Assembly (NCBI GenBank): GCA_016718265.1
Contig: JADKDZ010000001.1
Coordinates: 186,001 to 250,000 of the forward strand
Source of the DNA: Uliginosibacterium sp.
GTDB taxonomy: Bacteria; Pseudomonadota; Gammaproteobacteria; Burkholderiales; Rhodocyclaceae
Length of the DNA stretch: 64,000 bases
Direction: 5' to 3'
Shown: positions 55,525 through 64,000 of the stretch, piece by piece
How positions within the stretch are numbered: the stretch's first letter is position 1
Layout: each line of letters opens with the position of its first letter
Program-made: the position numbers and the translations under genes
Notes under the pieces: model-generated
Database searches by the model: none
Told to the model about the DNA's origin: nothing
Seen by the model: only the letters and a program-made list of their open reading frames with translations

Positions 55525-58500
55525 CTACCCCTGTTCCGACATTTCACCCCTGTTCGCACTCACCCCGTGCGCGACAGGCATTCGCACCACGATTTCCGCC
55601 CCACCTGCGTCGTGGTTTCTAGCATAGATCTGGCCGCGATGCGCATGAACGATTGCTTTGCAGATCGCCAGGCCAAGACCGGTACCGCCTGAAGTAGCGG
55701 AATTCTGGCTGCTTTGTACAAATTTATCGAACACATCCTCCAGCTCGCCCGCTGGGATGCCCGAACCACTATCCCGCACAACCAACTCCACCGCCGGCAC
55801 ATCCAGCCGCTCGCCCTGCCGCCGCCCCACATTCATCCGCGTCCTGCCCAAGCACAGCGTGATCAAACCACCGTCTGGGGTGAACTTTATTGCATTGGCC
55901 AGCAAATTCCTCACCACCTGCCCGATCCGCTTGGGATCAACCCAGCATGCGGGGGTTTCTGCGTCGACCTGGCGCTCGACACGCAAGCGATGGCTGGACA
56001 AAAGCGCGTCAAATTCGGTGACTGCATCGTCCAGCACGCCGGACAAATCCGTCTGCGCCGGCTGCATGACCATTCGCCCGGACTCCAGCTTCGAGATATC
56101 CAGCAGCTCATCTAGCAGGGTGAGCAGACGATTTCCGCTGATGACCACGCGGTGAAAGTAATCCTTCAACTTCTCGGGCGTAACCTTGCTTGCCCGATCT
56201 TCTCCCATCTGAGCGAAACTGAGTATCGCGTGCATGGGCGTGCGCAATTCGTGCGAAACATTCGTGAGGAACTCCGTCTTCGCCGCATTGGCATGCTCCG
56301 CAGCCTCTTTTGCCGCGACAAGCCCGACTGTCTGCTCAGCCACGAGCCTGCGCAGCTCGTCGCGATGGCGGCGTAGTTCGACCTCTTCTTCTTTGCGACG
56401 CGTGATATCACTGTGGGTGCCGATCATCCGCAGCGCCCTTCCGCCGGGATCGCGCTCGACAACCTTGCCGCGGTCAAGCACCCAGACCACTGTTCCATCC
56501 TTGCGGCACAGCCGGTGTTCGCTCATGTACAGGCTGGTTTTACCCTTTAGATGACGTTGAACTTCCTGGGTCACCGTCTCGACGTCCTCAGGATGAATGC
56601 AGGTCAGCCACGCGCTCAGCACCGGCGGCAACTCGGACGGCTCGTAACCCAGCATCGCTTGCCAGCGCGCAGAGTAGTAGAGCTCATCGCTCACCACATT
56701 CCAGTCCCAGACCCCGTCGCCCGCCCCTTCAAGTGCAAACTGCCAGCGCGCCTCACTGACATGCAGCGCAGAATCCGCCCGTTTTCGCTCGGTCAGGTCC
56801 GAGACCAGCACCCAGTACACGACGGCATCGTCTGCATCGCGAACCAATACGCCGCTGATCATGACCGGGATAGCACGGCCGTCGCTCGCGATCAGCTCTG
56901 CCTCGAATGGCTGCATTACGCCATCGCCAATGATCTCCTGGCGTTTCACCTCCTTGAGATACTGCTGCTGAGGAGCCATCAGCTCCTGATAGTCCATGGA
57001 CTGCAACTGCTGCGCTGAGTAACCCAGCAGATACTGGAGGAACCGGTTCGCCTCGAGCACGCCACCGCCCTGGCTCAGCAAAGCGATACCCATCGGCGCG
57101 TTATTGATCAGGGTGGTCAGACGCTCCAGTGTGCAACGCACGCTGCGCTCGGCTGCTCGCAAGCGCGACATGTCGGAGTGCACGGCAACCATCAGTCGCT
57201 CATCGTTTGGCCCCGCGTAGATCACCTTCCGCACCACTACCTGATGGTGAGCGCCGTCTGCATACCGCAACATCTGCTCGCGCTCTACGATCTCGCCCGG
57301 TGCGCCCTCAAACAAGGCGTCATCTGCCTGATCTGCGCTGCCCGGCAGACTGTGCTCGTCAAAGTCGAGATGCGTCTTGCCGATCACCTCATCAACCTGC
57401 CTGGAATGTGCGTCGCAAAACGCCTTGTTGACGAGCTGATAGACATGGCGGGTATCTGTCACTTCCACGGGCAGCGGAATCGCGTCCACCAGCCGCTGAT
57501 AGAAATCCCGGAGCTTCGCTTCACGGGTCTCGGCGTCCTTGAGTTCGGTGACATCGATCGTGATCCCGATCAAGACAGGGTATCCATCGGCATCGCGACT
57601 GAGTACCTTGCGGACCAGATTTCGTCGCATCCGCCCGGAGCCATCTACCAAGCCATATTCGGACTCTGTCATCGAGCCTTCTGGCATGGCAAACAAAGCC
57701 TCTTCCTCGCGCTCGATCGCCTCGGCGACTTCTGGTGGAGCGAAATCCCACGAGCTGGCGCCAATGATGCGATCACGTGTGCAAGCGTAAAACGCAGCAT
57801 GCGCACGGTTTGTCAGCACATAGCGATGTTTGCGGTCCTGAATGAACAAAGGATGCGGCAAAGCATCGAACGTCTCCTGCAAGAACGCGCGCATCCTGCT
57901 CTGCTGATCAAGCGCCGCCCGCAGGTCGAGCTCGGCACGTCGAATATCCGTCAGCTCATAGTTGGAGCCGACAATCACCTGCTTACCATCGACGTCGAGG
58001 CAAGCACGCTTGATCACCGCCCAATGCCGCAGCTGCGCAGATCGGGCGTGAAACACGCTGGTTTGCTTGCGGAAGACATCCCCCGCCAGCACGCTGCGAT
58101 CTTCCTCCTCGATCGCCGCGCCACGCTCGTCGCCAAACAGCTCGCGCGCGGTACGCCCCACCATGTCCTCGACCCGCATTCCCCACTGATCCGCCAGGCC
58201 CGCGTTGACGATCAGGTAGCGTCCCTCGGCATCTTTGACATACAAAGGATGGGGAACGGTCTCGATAAGCCGCTGCACGAACGCCTGTACCCGCACATTC
58301 AGGTCGGCCAGGCGCCTGGCGTAGCTGCGGACCTCGGTCTGATCCTCGTAGGTCGTCACCACGACCTGTTTGCCGTTCTCATCGAGACAGCGACTCTTGG
58401 TAATCCTGAGGAACACACGGCGCTTGGCCAAGGCGATATCGAACCAGTCCTCCAGCGAGTGCGTCCGTCCTGTTTCAAGAACCAGCCGATCAATCATTTC

Positions 58501-59835
58501 CAGCTGCTCGGCCATTTTCGAATCGACCAGTTGATGCGCGTGCTTGCCAACCAGCTCCCCGATCATTTTGTTCAGCGATTGGGCATGCAGCTTGTTGACC
58601 AGAATCAGGTCACCGTTTGCGCTCTTGACCGAGATCGGCATGGGCAGCGCGTCAATCACGCCCGCCATGAAAATCTGGTACCGATCACGCTCGCGCGCCA
58701 GTTCAATTTCCTCGGTGACGTCAGAGATCGCCCCCGTGAAGTATTGGCGCTCCTTGGCCACGGCCCCGCGAATCCTGATCCAGCGCCGCTTCCCGTCAGC
58801 CAGGTTCACCGACACCAGTTCGTCCAGACGTGAGGCCTCTTCCCAGGCAGCACGAATCGCGCTGACCGTACGTTGGCACTGTTCCTTGCCAAGCATCCGA
58901 AGGAAAACACGCAGCGAGCGTGGCGCGCTGCCTCGCATGCCGACGAGTTCCAGAAACACCGGCGAGGTGAAAAACCTTCTGGCAACCGAGTCGAACTCCC
59001 ATACGCCGTCCTGCGTCGACTCCAGCGCCCGAATCCAGCGGTCTCGGCTTCGCTCAACGTCGCCGGCTGACTCCCGCGCCGCGTGCTCTGTCAGCAGTCT
59101 GCGCTTACCCTCCACCCACAAATACAGAGTCAGCAACAGCAGCGCCAGGATCAGGCCGGCTTGTCGCCAACCAAGTGCTGGCGACACCCCCGCGGTTCCG
59201 CGACGCCAGACATCGACGCCCGGCGCGCCAGGCCCGCTATCCCGCTGAACAAGCGGCGGTGGAAAGTCTGCTCCGGGGGTACGCGTATCAAGCAGCACCG
59301 TATCTTGCCCCTGCTGCAACGCCCGGACACGCACGGCCAGCACCTCTGCGTCATAGTCGGACTGGCGCGCCAGCCAGGCGCGCAGATCCATCTTCGCTAC
59401 AAGCCTGCCTCCCGCTTGCAAGGGGACTTCGAGCGCCAGCCTCGTGTCAGGCGCCGCGGGCGCAGACAGAATGCCGACAGTAACGCCCGGCTGGCCTGCC
59501 TCATCGCAACCCGACATGGCCGCGACAGCACGCGGCGGGAGGTCTCCCGGTTCAGCCCGCACGGAGGGCTGGTGCGCCAATTCGCCCAGGCACCGCTGGA
59601 GACGGCTCACCGTCGCATCCAGTGATTGGGTCAGCAGTCTGGCCTGCACACCCGCATGGCGAAGCTGCCAAGCGCGCTGCTGTTGACGCTCCAGCACCGC
59701 ATCAATCAGACACAGGCTCGCACCGACCAGCAATACCAGCAGTGGCAGACGCCATGGTTGCGGTAACCACCCGCCTGGGCCGCGCGTGGCCTTTTCCTGA
59801 GAGAACCCCGTTGACGCCTGTGATGAAGCTTGCAT
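55525..59835 (-). CDS. Multi-PAS membrane sensor histidine kinase
   Basis: A 1436-residue sensor kinase. Membrane helices lie near residues 30-48 (LPLLVLLVGASLCLIDAV) and 225-243 (AGLILALLLLTLYLWVEG), bounding a roughly 175-residue periplasmic domain. About seven consecutive PAS/PAC units follow from about 260 to 1155, recognisable by repeats such as ALESTQDGVWEF, VIDALPMPISVKSANGDLIL, TVPHPLYVKDAEGRYLIVNA and FALEGAGDGVWDWN. After a coiled coil come the HisKA domain (phospho-His 1195 in NVSHELRTPMH) and the HATPase domain (N box NLLANAIKFTPDGG, G1 DSGSGI, G2 GTGLGLAICKAIV). No receiver is attached. It is first of three genes with two stand-alone receivers downstream, its likely targets. Confidence 0.92.
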   Translation of the reverse strand: MQASSQASTGFSQEKATRGPGGWLPQPWRLPLLVLLVGASLCLIDAVLERQQQRAWQLRHAGVQARLLTQSLDATVSRLQRCLGELAHQPSVRAEPGDLPPRAVAAMSGCDEAGQPGVTVGILSAPAAPDTRLALEVPLQAGGRLVAKMDLRAWLARQSDYDAEVLAVRVRALQQGQDTVLLDTRTPGADFPPPLVQRDSGPGAPGVDVWRRGTAGVSPALGWRQAGLILALLLLTLYLWVEGKRRLLTEHAARESAGDVERSRDRWIRALESTQDGVWEFDSVARRFFTSPVFLELVGMRGSAPRSLRVFLRMLGKEQCQRTVSAIRAAWEEASRLDELVSVNLADGKRRWIRIRGAVAKERQYFTGAISDVTEEIELARERDRYQIFMAGVIDALPMPISVKSANGDLILVNKLHAQSLNKMIGELVGKHAHQLVDSKMAEQLEMIDRLVLETGRTHSLEDWFDIALAKRRVFLRITKSRCLDENGKQVVVTTYEDQTEVRSYARRLADLNVRVQAFVQRLIETVPHPLYVKDAEGRYLIVNAGLADQWGMRVEDMVGRTARELFGDERGAAIEEEDRSVLAGDVFRKQTSVFHARSAQLRHWAVIKRACLDVDGKQVIVGSNYELTDIRRAELDLRAALDQQSRMRAFLQETFDALPHPLFIQDRKHRYVLTNRAHAAFYACTRDRIIGASSWDFAPPEVAEAIEREEEALFAMPEGSMTESEYGLVDGSGRMRRNLVRKVLSRDADGYPVLIGITIDVTELKDAETREAKLRDFYQRLVDAIPLPVEVTDTRHVYQLVNKAFCDAHSRQVDEVIGKTHLDFDEHSLPGSADQADDALFEGAPGEIVEREQMLRYADGAHHQVVVRKVIYAGPNDERLMVAVHSDMSRLRAAERSVRCTLERLTTLINNAPMGIALLSQGGGVLEANRFLQYLLGYSAQQLQSMDYQELMAPQQQYLKEVKRQEIIGDGVMQPFEAELIASDGRAIPVMISGVLVRDADDAVVYWVLVSDLTERKRADSALHVSEARWQFALEGAGDGVWDWNVVSDELYYSARWQAMLGYEPSELPPVLSAWLTCIHPEDVETVTQEVQRHLKGKTSLYMSEHRLCRKDGTVVWVLDRGKVVERDPGGRALRMIGTHSDITRRKEEEVELRRHRDELRRLVAEQTVGLVAAKEAAEHANAAKTEFLTNVSHELRTPMHAILSFAQMGEDRASKVTPEKLKDYFHRVVISGNRLLTLLDELLDISKLESGRMVMQPAQTDLSGVLDDAVTEFDALLSSHRLRVERQVDAETPACWVDPKRIGQVVRNLLANAIKFTPDGGLITLCLGRTRMNVGRRQGERLDVPAVELVVRDSGSGIPAGELEDVFDKFVQSSQNSATSGGTGLGLAICKAIVHAHRGQIYARNHDAGGAEIVVRMPVAHGVSANRGEMSEQG

Positions 59836-60099
59836 GAGCCCAATGATCCGAAGTGATCCGAATACCGCTGCCAGTCACGGAAACCCGCAACCCATCCCGC
59901 CACCGGGAATGGGAACGTACGCCTGTTTCATGCGAGTGTTCTCGCCTGCGCGGCGCTTGATCCTTGCATAACGGGCCAAAACCGGACAGCTTGACCCCGA
60001 AATCAAGGAAACGTGGCAAACCGCACACATCCAGCAGGCCACCTATGACTTTGCACGCGAGACAGCATGACGTCACCTTGCCCGCCCTGAGGGGCAATC
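59836..60099. other. Intergenic region upstream of the sensor kinase
   Basis: 264 bases between the multi-PAS kinase start and the end of the cbiX-like gene, both on the minus strand. It should hold the kinase operon promoter, but no convincing boxes or terminator were found. Confidence 0.4.
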
Positions 60100-60459
60100 T
60101 CAAGCGGAAACAATCACCTCCGCCATCGCTGCAAGCACAAGAAGCGACTCACCCAGCGCGGGCATCAAACGGATGTCTACCGTGGCATGACGCACACGTG
60201 CCGCGGCAATGATCTCCGGCATGTCGCGCTTGACGTGCCCCCCTTGCGCCAGGAAGACCGGCACCACACGAACCTCCCCCGCCCCGGCGGCCACCGCCTC
60301 ATCGATCGCCTCGGACAGTGTCGGCGACATGAATTCGAGGAAGGCCAGCCTGACCGCAGTATCGGGAGCGCGCTCCTTCACCGTGGCCGCCAGCATCTCC
60401 ATGGGACGTGCCCAGTCCGCCGACCGGGCACCATGCCCAAACAGAATGATCGATTTCAT
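60100..60459 (-). CDS. CbiX/SirB-family cobalamin/siroheme chelatase-like protein
   Basis: A 119-residue single-domain class II chelatase-like protein (CbiX short type). It shows the N-terminal IILFGHGARSADWARPMEML with the metal-binding His9. AFLEFMSPTLSEAIDEAV and VRVVPVFLAQGGHVKRDMPE follow, the latter carrying the second metal His. Family members insert cobalt or iron into sirohydrochlorin, or work in nickel-tetrapyrrole synthesis. No tetrapyrrole genes are nearby, so the metal is unassigned. Its ATG overlaps the tcdA stop (ATGA at 60459-60456). Confidence 0.85.
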   Translation of the reverse strand: MKSIILFGHGARSADWARPMEMLAATVKERAPDTAVRLAFLEFMSPTLSEAIDEAVAAGAGEVRVVPVFLAQGGHVKRDMPEIIAAARVRHATVDIRLMPALGESLLVLAAMAEVIVSA

Positions 60460-61229
60460 CTTGATTGCGCCTCCAGTATTGCCAGCGCTCGCGCGGCGGC
60501 GAAGAAGCCAAAACTCGCCGTCACACAGACGGCAGAGCCATACCCGGCACACGACAGACCCTGTGGTGCCTCACCCTCGCATACGCTCGGCCGCTGCAAG
60601 GGCTCCGCAGAGTAAACCGCGGCAATACCGAATCGCCGTCGTGGATCACGCGGAAACCCGTGCTGCTTGCGCAGCTGTGCCCTGACCTTGGCCAACAGCG
60701 GGTCTTGTTCGGTGCGCGCCAGGTCGTCAACCAGGATCCGCGCCGGATCTTGCTTCCCGCCGGCGCCACCTGCCATCACCAGCGCCGTCCCGGACGCCAC
60801 CGCCCAAGCCGCCATGGCCACCTTCACCCTGACCTGATCAATCGCATCGACCACCAGATCGTGCCCCCCGAGCAGCTCGGACAAGTTCTCCTCGGTCACG
60901 AAATCCTCGATGACACCAACCTCACACGCCGGATTGATCGCCAGAATCCGCTCCCGCATCACCTCAACCTTGGCGCGGCCCCACACATCGTCCAGCGCGT
61001 GGATCTGGCGATTCGCATTGGACTCCGCCACCATGTCCAGATCGATCAGCGTCAGATGTCCCACCGCACTTCTCGCCAAGGCCTCGGCCGCCCACGAACC
61101 GACGCCTCCGATGCCCACCACGCACACGCTTGCGCCGGCAAACCGCGCCGCCGATGCCGCCCCATACAACCGGGTAACACCCCCGAAGCGGCGGCCGATG
61201 CCCGCCTCGTTTGACTCAGAATGCTTCAT
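60456..61229 (-). CDS. tcdA: tRNA threonylcarbamoyladenosine dehydratase (TcdA/CsdL)
   Basis: An E1-like (ThiF/MoeB superfamily) enzyme that cyclises the t6A modification of tRNA to ct6A using ATP. The 257-residue protein has the nucleotide loop VCVVGIGGVGSWAAEALARS, LIDLDMVAESNANRQIHAL, the substrate-activating VDAIDQVRVKVAMAAWAVAS, and the C-terminal GLSCAGYGSAVCVTASFGFF with its conserved GS-x-x-x-V-x-x-x-FG pattern. It sits in an overlapping run: the hydrolase gene upstream overlaps by 14 bases and cbiX-like downstream by 4. Confidence 0.93.
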   Translation of the reverse strand: MKHSESNEAGIGRRFGGVTRLYGAASAARFAGASVCVVGIGGVGSWAAEALARSAVGHLTLIDLDMVAESNANRQIHALDDVWGRAKVEVMRERILAINPACEVGVIEDFVTEENLSELLGGHDLVVDAIDQVRVKVAMAAWAVASGTALVMAGGAGGKQDPARILVDDLARTEQDPLLAKVRAQLRKQHGFPRDPRRRFGIAAVYSAEPLQRPSVCEGEAPQGLSCAGYGSAVCVTASFGFFAAARALAILEAQSR

Positions 61230-62166
61230 TCAACCACCCCGCCAGACCCTGCGCATTCAGGATCAAGTCATCTGCATACAGCGCCAATGCTGCGTCGCCC
61301 TGCACCGCCCAGCCTTGCTCCGCGGCTTCTTGCAGCAGCAGTTGCCGCAGCGCGCCAAACAGGGCCTCCTGCTGCAACAGCCGATCGCCACCTGTCACGC
61401 TCGCTCGGGCTAGCGCACAAAAAGCGTCAATCAAGCGGTGGAGGTCTGCCGCCAGCCGCGGTACCTCGCCCACCTCTCCGTAATGCGTCAGGAACATGCG
61501 TTCGGGTTGCTTTGCAAGCAGACGCTCGATACTGCTGTGCATCGCATCCGGCTCGAACTGGCTCGGCGTCGTGGCCGGCACGACAAAAGCACGATCGCCG
61601 ACATGCGTCTCCCGGTAGGACAAGCCAAAGGCATCGCCCGTAAACCAGCCCCGGCTGACAGCATCCCAATAGCACACATGATGACGCGCATGGCCCGGCG
61701 TTTCCGCGACCTCGATCGGGCGCCCGCCAAGCATCACGACTCGCCCCTCGTTTGCTTCGGTGATCCGCTCCACCGCGACGGGAACGGGTTGCCCGTACTC
61801 GCGCGCCACAAAGGCTTCGCCGTACACCGCGGCACTTGCGGCCCACAAGCGCGACGGGTCACACATATGTCGCACGCCGCGCGGGTGCACCAGCAGGCGC
61901 GCCCGGGGCAGCGCCTGCAGCAAAGCCCCGGCGCCCCCGGCGTGGTCGAGATGAATATGCGTGAGCATCACCCAATCCACCGCTTCTGGCGTTAGCCCCA
62001 CGCGAGACAAGGCTGCCAGCACATGCGGCACGGCATGCGTGGTCCCGCTCTCCACAATGGCCGCGCGCCCGTCCTGGACGATCAGGTGAATGGCGTCCAT
62101 CTGCGCGCGGAGGTATCCGCTGTCAATCCGATGGATGCCAAATGGCGGGGATTCAGACCGTTCCAC
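61216..62166 (-). CDS. Metallo-beta-lactamase-fold hydrolase
   Basis: A 316-residue MBL-fold protein with the metal motif MLTHIHLDHAGGAG (H-x-H-x-D-H), ETPGHARHHVCYWD as the third-His loop, and WFTGDAFGLSY providing the bridging Asp. C-terminal helices carry PERMFLTHYGEVGEVPRLAA. It resembles glyoxalase II-like hydrolases without a known substrate. I chose the GTG at 62166, preceded by GGGAG at 6 bases; an ATG at 62232 would overlap the msrA end. It overlaps tcdA by 14 bases, so the two are co-translated. Confidence 0.85.
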   Translation of the reverse strand: MERSESPPFGIHRIDSGYLRAQMDAIHLIVQDGRAAIVESGTTHAVPHVLAALSRVGLTPEAVDWVMLTHIHLDHAGGAGALLQALPRARLLVHPRGVRHMCDPSRLWAASAAVYGEAFVAREYGQPVPVAVERITEANEGRVVMLGGRPIEVAETPGHARHHVCYWDAVSRGWFTGDAFGLSYRETHVGDRAFVVPATTPSQFEPDAMHSSIERLLAKQPERMFLTHYGEVGEVPRLAADLHRLIDAFCALARASVTGGDRLLQQEALFGALRQLLLQEAAEQGWAVQGDAALALYADDLILNAQGLAGWLNEAF

Positions 62167-62191
62167 GTACCCGCTCCCGGGAGACCTCTGA

Positions 62192-62773
62192 TCAGTCCGA
62201 TGCGGAATCAGACCCAGCGCGCAAGGCGGCAAAGGTCAGATAGAATTTTTCCAGCTTTGGCGTGATCACCCGCTCACAGTATGAAAGCTGCGGATTCCGC
62301 CGGTAGTAATCCTGATGGTACGGATCCGCGAGGTAGAACGGCTCTGCGGGGCGAACCTCGGTCACGATAGGCGCCAGAAAAACCCGTATCCGCCGCAATT
62401 CTTCAATGATGCGATTGCAGTGAAAGCGTTGCCGCTCATCGAACCAGAATATTGCCGACCGATACTGCGAACCAATGTCATTGCCCTGCCGATTCCGCTG
62501 GGTCGGGTCATGAATGATGAAGAAGATTTCCAGCAACTGTCGATACGTCACCACCCTCGGATCAAACGAGATCCGCACCGCCTCGACATGCCCCGTATCG
62601 CCAGAGCACACCTCGTTGTAGCTCGGGTCAACCACGAAACCGCCGGTATAGCCCGACTCCACGCTCTCCACGCCCCGAACTTCGCGATACACGGCTTCCA
62701 GACACCAGAAGCATCCCCCTGCCAGAATGGCAGTCTCATACGAAGCCGCACCGGCATCCAGCTCTTCAGACAT
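62192..62773 (-). CDS. msrA: Peptide-methionine (S)-S-oxide reductase MsrA
   Basis: MsrA repairs methionine S-sulfoxide in proteins. The 193-residue enzyme has the catalytic GCFWC motif (Cys21) in AILAGGCFWCLEAVYREVRG. VESVESGYTGGFVVDPSYNE, SGDTGHVEAVRISFDP, HDPTQRNRQGNDIGSQYRSA and FYLADPYHQDYY follow. There is no signal peptide, so it is cytoplasmic. It is the first gene of the msrA - hydrolase - tcdA - cbiX-like cluster on this strand. Confidence 0.96.
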   Translation of the reverse strand: MSEELDAGAASYETAILAGGCFWCLEAVYREVRGVESVESGYTGGFVVDPSYNEVCSGDTGHVEAVRISFDPRVVTYRQLLEIFFIIHDPTQRNRQGNDIGSQYRSAIFWFDERQRFHCNRIIEELRRIRVFLAPIVTEVRPAEPFYLADPYHQDYYRRNPQLSYCERVITPKLEKFYLTFAALRAGSDSASD

Positions 62774-63065
62774 GATTCAGCACCAATTCGCCTGCGGGTT
62801 GATAGGGATGGCGAATCTTACCTGCAGTTTATTGTCCGGCCAGCAAACAAAGCGTGAATCGCACTGCGAGGCGCGGTTTTGTGCCCCCACAGCGCGCTGC
62901 GGGGAGGCCCTCCACATTCAATTACCCATGCAGCCTTCCGGGCATATCCGCCACGCGACACGCAGAGGAGCATCAAAGGCTGTGCTTGAATCGCGCGTTG
63001 GGGCACTATTGCGCCTTCAAGCGGCACGTAACGCACAGATCAACATTCGTGGAGGGAAAGCGGAG

Positions 63066-63767
63066 ATGGGTGGTTTTCTCAGAGCCCTGGAAAAAGTGGG
63101 CCTCGTCGAGCTGGAAACAGCGCGCAACGGGGCGGACGCCGACCTGCCCAACACGGCAGACGTTGACGCCCTGATCGCACGCGAACTGGCTGCGCCAGTC
63201 CCTCCGATCAATGCAGACAGCGCCGAGCTGGAGCTGGTCATGGCTCCGCCTCCGTCCGACGACATCCAGCCCCGAGAGCTGGGAGCTATCTTTGCGGCCG
63301 CCAACATCCCGCCATCGCCCTACCCTGCGGAGAAGATGCTGCGCCTGCTTGACGGATTGAAGGCGATGGACGTGAGCTCGCGCCGAGTCGCCGTGCAGGC
63401 GATGGACGCGGCCGACGACGCCTGGACGATTGACGACGCCTTGCTGGATGCGCAACGCAAAGTCGCCGCACTCAACGCCGAGAAGCAGCGGATCCTCGCC
63501 CAAGCCCAGCAGATCGTCGCCGACAATCAGCAATTGGCCTTGGCACGCGACGAATTGCAGCGCACGCGGGTTGAGGCACTGCGTGCCCAGATCGCAGAGC
63601 TGGAGCGCAGCATGGCCGCCGAAATCGAGCAGGCAGGCGCCGACAAGGCCACCTGTCAGGCCGCGGGCGAAGGCGCAAAACTGGCCGCTCAACGCGAACA
63701 GGCAAGACTGGAGAGCGAGACCCAAGGTTTCACCAGCCTGCTCGACATGTTCGGCAGCAAGAACTGA
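63066..63767 (+). CDS. Coiled-coil protein of unknown function
   Basis: A 233-residue soluble, acidic, Ala-rich protein. From ATG 63066 (GGAGGG 9 bases upstream) it begins MGGFLRALEKVGLVELE. It has an Asp/Pro-rich linker, a central IPPSPYPAEKMLRLLDGLKA and DVSSRRVAVQAMDAADDAWT, and a long C-terminal coiled coil (residues about 130-215, rich in Gln/Glu/Arg). It ends LLDMFGSKN. I do not recognise the family. It is 27 bases upstream of a gene for a membrane-anchored protein, so they form an operon; similar coiled-coil plus membrane partners occur in envelope-stress loci, but no function should be assigned. Confidence 0.7.
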   Translation: MGGFLRALEKVGLVELETARNGADADLPNTADVDALIARELAAPVPPINADSAELELVMAPPPSDDIQPRELGAIFAAANIPPSPYPAEKMLRLLDGLKAMDVSSRRVAVQAMDAADDAWTIDDALLDAQRKVAALNAEKQRILAQAQQIVADNQQLALARDELQRTRVEALRAQIAELERSMAAEIEQAGADKATCQAAGEGAKLAAQREQARLESETQGFTSLLDMFGSKN

Positions 63768-63794
63768 TTACGGATTCATGAAGGAGTAATTGCC

Positions 63795-64000
63795 ATGGCA
63801 CGTTTGACCCCCCTCGCAAAGGGCCTGATCGCAGTCATCATTCTGGGTGGCGCAGGCGCCCTGTCCTGGAATTTCGGTCTCAAAGATGTCGTGACAGGCC
63901 TGAGCGCCGGCGTCAGTGACGCCGTCAGCAGCAAGCCCGCGACTCAGACCGGCTCAAACCCCGAAGCGTCCCCGCAGAAAGCCAGATCGGGCCCCCTCGG
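63795..64000 (+). CDS. Membrane-anchored protein, N-terminal part (runs off right edge)
   Basis: An open frame from ATG 63795, preceded by AAGGAG at 8 bases, continues to the window end (68 complete codons). It encodes MARLTPLAKGLIAVIILGGA, a single N-terminal membrane or uncleaved signal segment, followed by a small-residue-rich linker (SGAVSDAVSS-type, then TQTGSNPEASPQ). The functional domain lies beyond the window. It is co-directional with the coiled-coil gene just upstream. Confidence 0.75.
   Translation, partial: MARLTPLAKGLIAVIILGGAGALSWNFGLKDVVTGLSAGVSDAVSSKPATQTGSNPEASPQKARSGPL

Noticed and set aside
57178..58833. 551-codon frame antisense to the multi-PAS kinase
   Set aside because: High-GC shadow frame; the sense strand encodes clear PAS repeats.

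Overview
The window looks like chromosomal DNA of a GC-rich betaproteobacterium. The order mrcA | pilMNOPQ - aroK - aroB - dgt - gltB - gltD is the arrangement I know from Rhodocyclaceae (Azoarcus/Thauera relatives). Assignment to that family is inference from gene order and protein character, not a computed phylogeny. No rRNA, tRNA, CRISPR array or prophage was seen.

Layout. 1-22 kb is a carbohydrate-use and accessory region. It holds a partial AraC-type regulator, a secreted triple lectin-like protein, a PfkB sugar kinase with an AGE-family epimerase/isomerase opposite a LacI regulator, an extended SDR opposite a TetR regulator, an ABC-F ATPase and a chemoreceptor. A large L-arabinose locus follows: araB-araD-araA and a YtfQ/YtfR/YtfT/YjfF-type ABC importer on the minus strand, closed by a strong terminator, with a divergent AraC. 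22-32.7 kb carries gltBD, a REP-associated transposase (RAYT), dgt, aroB and aroK. 32.7-42 kb carries an Ig-like surface lipoprotein inserted between aroK and pilQ, the type IV pilus assembly genes pilMNOPQ, and divergent mrcA (PBP1A). 42-52.5 kb holds housekeeping genes (cyaY, lptM, rlmM, a RhlE-type helicase, a DUF192 protein, rluE, a cold-shock protein, clpSA) and an orphan solute-binding protein. 52.5-60 kb is a signalling module: a 1436-residue multi-PAS histidine kinase, a receiver fused to an RsbW-like ATPase domain, a receiver-PAS-PP2C phosphatase, and a SpoIIAA-like protein beside them. 60-64 kb has a cbiX-like gene, tcdA, a metallo-beta-lactamase-fold hydrolase, msrA, and the start of a coiled-coil/membrane protein operon.

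How genes work together. The arabinose locus encodes import, AraA isomerisation, AraB phosphorylation and AraD epimerisation to xylulose 5-phosphate. The AGE and PfkB genes plausibly convert a hexose such as mannose to fructose 6-phosphate. PilM-N-O-P-Q build the alignment complex and secretin of the type IV pilus. ClpS feeds substrates to ClpA.

Notable. Four single-base indels break or split three genes (AGE epimerase, araC, and the Ig-like lipoprotein twice). A fifth probably explains an abnormal pilN end. All five lie in or beside short homopolymer runs, so sequencing error must be excluded before calling them pseudogenes. The most interesting biology is the multi-PAS/partner-switching module, the animal-type lectin repeats, the galactofuranose-type importer in an arabinose operon, and several clear operator-like palindromes.
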